DNA from: Adiantum capillus-veneris
Lineage: Eukaryota; Streptophyta; Polypodiopsida; Polypodiales; Pteridaceae
DNA: 64,000 nt
Direction of reading: 5' to 3'
NCBI GenBank assembly: GCA_014529385.2
Contig: CM043944.1
Location: 48,278,768-48,342,767 of the forward strand
Shown: piece after piece, positions 63,878-64,000 of the stretch
Layout of the letters: each line of letters begins with the position of its first letter
How positions within the stretch are numbered: position 1 is the stretch's first letter
The notes under the pieces: generated by a model
Told to the model about the DNA's origin: nothing
Database searches by the model: none
The model's input: only the letters and a program-made list of their open reading frames with translations
Program-made: the position numbers and the translations under genes

Positions 63878-64000
63878 CAGGTTTGGACAGTTTTGTGAAA
63901 GCTTGTGCGAAGTGGTCGGATCGTCTACCTTAATTTGAATAAAGAAATACCGAAAGGGGCGCCAGTCTTTGGGGCCTACAGGGTGTCGGTCTCGTGTGCG
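63878..64000 (+). repeat. Second, partial Gypsy-E LTR copy
   Basis: CAGGTTTGGACAG onward is identical over its visible 123 bp to 63587-63709, including TACAGGG, where the 5' LTR has TATAGGG. It continues beyond the window. It starts mid-LTR, at a GCCAGG shared with the LINE. Confidence 0.9.

Overview
The window looks like a gene-poor, repeat-dense stretch of a land-plant nuclear genome. The evidence is Ty3/gypsy chromoviruses and Ty1/copia elements with initiator-tRNA-Met primer sites, plant L1-type LINEs with a C-terminal zinc ribbon, a BED/DUF659 hAT transposon with an intron, and plant telomere-type motifs (CCCTAA/TTAGGG) inside several LTRs. A seed-free plant such as a fern is a guess from overall character and is not demonstrated. 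I see no intact host gene. The only cellular coding remnant is a broken protein-kinase fragment near 8.4-8.9 kb. No RNA genes or CRISPR arrays were seen.

Left part (0-14 kb). A degenerate minus-strand chromovirus (Gypsy-A, 948 to about 7613) keeps its primer site, PPT and chromodomain but has lost protease. To its right lie the kinase relic, short tandem repeats, a small gypsy integrase remnant (12.05-12.43 kb) and long AG/CT and AC microsatellites.

Middle-left (13.9-24 kb). An LTR end plus primer site at 14.48 kb is followed by leader-like sequence and unrecognised minus-strand ORFs (15.6-17.2 kb). Inserted there is a minus-strand non-autonomous LTR element (17361-23758, TSD AAGAG) carrying gag-like but no polymerase sequence. 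Its 5' LTR is in turn interrupted by a 1,870-bp plus-strand non-autonomous LTR element (21393-23262, 433-bp LTRs, imperfect 5-bp TSD) with one acidic ORF.

Centre (24-35 kb). A hAT transposon (24093-34814, perfect 8-bp TSD ATATTTGG) contains an L1-type LINE (LINE-A, 25906-32240, 13-bp TSD), and 14 bp further on a solo LTR (32260-33107, TSD GGATT).

35-42 kb. A minus-strand gypsy gag (Gypsy-D) is split by a plus-strand element (Gypsy-B, 36877-41636). Gypsy-B has lost RT, RNase H and integrase by an in-frame deletion that joins the start of RT to the chromodomain.

42-53 kb. A minus-strand LINE (LINE-B) is split twice: by a solo LTR of the Gypsy-E family (43863-45217) and by a minus-strand copia element (45453-51846). 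The copia element itself carries a solo LTR in its polypurine tract (45779-46462) and a second LINE-A-type fragment.

53-64 kb. A gag fragment, an LTR-like stretch and CT arrays precede a third LINE type (LINE-C, plus strand). LINE-C is interrupted by a complete chromovirus (Gypsy-E, 55770-63824, TSD GGATA) with near-identical 1.33-kb LTRs but a damaged ORF. The window ends in a second copy of part of that LTR.

The TSDs give relative ages: each host insertion is older than what lies inside it. None of the elements looks autonomous as read. Gypsy-E could perhaps have supplied enzymes to relatives that share its LTR block.
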